A DNA stretch of 6,220 bases from Candidatus Thiomargarita nelsonii (GTDB lineage: Bacteria; Pseudomonadota; Gammaproteobacteria; Beggiatoales; Beggiatoaceae): contig LUTY01001212.1 in NCBI GenBank assembly GCA_001640045.1, positions 1 through 6,220 on the forward strand. Direction: 5' to 3'. The notes beneath the pieces were generated by a model that did no database searches, was not told the origin of the DNA, and saw only the letters and a list, made by a program, of their open reading frames with translations. The position numbers and the translations under genes are program-made. Of the stretch, positions 5,031 to 6,220 are shown in pieces (the stretch's first letter is position 1; every line of letters starts with the position of its first letter).

Positions 5031-6220
5031 GGCATAGCCCCTAAATATTTTTTTGCTAAAACAGCATAATCATGGTTGGCAAGAACATAGTCACGACCTT
5101 TAGCACCCATTGCTTCGCTATTGTCTTCCGACAGATCTTTTAATTTCATAATAACCTTGGCGATAGCCTCTGGATTTTCGGCTTCACATGAAATACCGCA
5201 ACCACTCTCAGCAACAAGATCATTTCCTGCATCTATGGCATGAACAATGGGTTTACCAGCCATCATATAGTCAAAGAGCTTATTTGGACTCACTCCAAAT
5301 CTATAGAGTGGCTGTTTTTTCCAGCCAATATACAATATATCCATCCTAGTCAAAAAAGATGGAATCATACGCTTTTCCACTGGATTTAAAAATAAGACAT
5401 TGCTCAACTTATTCTTCTGTGCATATTTTATCAGTGCATTTTTTACTATTCCTTCACCCACTAGAACAAAACCAACATTATCGCTTTTAAGTAATTTTGC
5501 AGCTTCTAATAGATAGCTTAATGCATTGGCAACTCCATGCGTACCTGTAAAACCTACTAAAAAATCATGTTTTGATCTAAACAGATCAATTTTTCCAGCA
5601 GTTTCATTGGGTAAAGACCGAGAGGTTTTCCAATCAGCGACTACAATGCCATTAGGCGTATAAATGAACTTTTCCTTAGACATCCCATGTGAACACATGT
5701 ATTCCTGAGCCTTAGGAAGTAGTGATGCTATTTTATCGCTACACTGATATGCGTAATTTTCTTCGTATTGCATGAGCATTACAAAAGGATGCCAACGACT
5801 CATTCCCCCTAATTCTACCAAGCTTAGTGGCCATAAATCACGAACTTCAAAGACTAGAGAGGCTTTAGCATGGCTGGCAATTTTTTTTGAGCCGCGTATG
5901 ATAAAGGGATGCGGACTAGAAGCGATAACAATATCAGGAATGAAATCAGATAGTAGTGATTTTCGATATAAAAAGAGCGCTTTGGCAAAAGCCAACAAAT
6001 TTAGCACTCGACCAACACCATTTCCATGATATGAGGGAGTTTTGAGCCACACATACTCAATTTCATCTATACTCTCATGTGCTATATTCCCATCAACATT
6101 GGGTTGTTGATGACGTAAATGTGACTCTGATGCAGCAACAATTCGTACTCTGTGTCCTAATTTAAGCCACTCTCTAGCTAAGTAATAGGGTCGGAATTCC
6201 ATTCCGTATTTCGGTGAGCC
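5027..6220 (-). CDS. Family 4 glycosyltransferase, WbuB-like, 5'-partial at window edge
   Basis: Retaining GT-B glycosyltransferase of the GT4 (WbuB/WcaI-like) group, expected to add a sugar from a nucleotide donor to an undecaprenyl-linked glycan at the cytoplasmic membrane face. Counting from the first in-frame ATG (6202-6200), motifs are MEFRPYYLAREW near residue 1, ASSPHPFIIRG at 94-104, EVRDLWP at 119-125, YTPNGI at 181-186, the donor-domain opening VGFTGTHG at 216-223, and GVSPNKLFDYMMAGKPIV at 303-320. The last takes the place of the usual GT4 acidic donor-binding motif and is typical of this subgroup. The frame stays open to the window end and encodes GSPKYG just before the ATG. In the family this follows a short strand ending in HYA, so the true start should lie about 17 codons before that ATG, outside the window. 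The stop TGA overlaps the next gene's ATG by 4 nt. Donor and acceptor are unknown. Confidence 0.93.
   Translation of the reverse strand, partial: GSPKYGMEFRPYYLAREWLKLGHRVRIVAASESHLRHQQPNVDGNIAHESIDEIEYVWLKTPSYHGNGVGRVLNLLAFAKALFLYRKSLLSDFIPDIVIASSPHPFIIRGSKKIASHAKASLVFEVRDLWPLSLVELGGMSRWHPFVMLMQYEENYAYQCSDKIASLLPKAQEYMCSHGMSKEKFIYTPNGIVVADWKTSRSLPNETAGKIDLFRSKHDFLVGFTGTHGVANALSYLLEAAKLLKSDNVGFVLVGEGIVKNALIKYAQKNKLSNVLFLNPVEKRMIPSFLTRMDILYIGWKKQPLYRFGVSPNKLFDYMMAGKPIVHAIDAGNDLVAESGCGISCEAENPEAIAKVIMKLKDLSEDNSEAMGAKGRDYVLANHDYAVLAKKYLGAMP
6165..6220. repeat. Terminal direct repeat, right copy
   Basis: Second copy of the 56-bp repeat, lying within the glycosyltransferase gene at the window's right edge. 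If the molecule is circular, only one copy is real and the unique length is 6164 bp. Confidence 0.95.

Noticed and set aside
1..6220. Plasmid, phage, transposon, CRISPR or tRNA content
   Set aside because: No replication initiator, capsid, transposase, integrase, regularly spaced repeat array or tRNA-like cloverleaf was seen on either strand, despite the circular-looking ends.

Overview
The window is a bacterial surface-polysaccharide (O-antigen or capsule type) biosynthesis segment in which every credible gene lies on the minus strand, so transcription runs from high to low coordinates. It has no replication, mobilisation, integrase, rRNA or tRNA gene. The gene families and the AT-rich composition suggest a Gram-negative proteobacterium, gamma or beta. 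This rests on general resemblance only, and the taxon is not fixed by anything I can see.

Layout in transcription order. (1) 6220-5027: a WbuB-like family 4 glycosyltransferase whose 5' end runs off the window. (2) 5030-4167: an uncharacterised GNAT/FemAB-like protein, overlapping (1) by 4 nt. (3) 4174-3419: a SAM-dependent methyltransferase, overlapping (2) by 8 nt. These three form a tight translationally coupled operon. (4) 3431-3153: a doubtful 92-codon ORF that passes through a pair of GGTTGCAACC-type palindromes and may be a gene remnant. (5) 3141-1981: an intact DegT/DnrJ/EryC1/StrS PLP aminotransferase, closed by a hairpin that overlaps its stop codon. (6) 1980-1731: an AT-rich spacer with a 10-bp inverted repeat. 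(7) 1730-94: a decayed block holding an aminotransferase without its first ~75-80 residues, the first ~45 codons of a second glycosyltransferase, and a second methyltransferase that lacks its N-terminus and has an in-frame stop.

The intact half would supply an amino sugar (aminotransferase), methylate and probably acylate a sugar or carrier intermediate (methyltransferase, GNAT-like protein), and transfer a sugar to the lipid-linked repeat unit (glycosyltransferase). The decayed half holds remnants of the same three enzyme classes from a different lineage, as expected where old O-antigen cassettes are replaced by new ones.

The first and last 56 bases are identical, as in a contig reported as circular. 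Joining the ends does not restore the expected glycosyltransferase start: the family-like sequence stops at the GCCGGC just past the repeat. The circle is therefore either a rearranged molecule or, more probably, an assembly-graph product. I see no convincing new defence or mobile system. The points worth a second look are the end junction, the gene graveyard at 94-1730, the palindromic element at about 3237-3315 and the uncharacterised GNAT-like gene.
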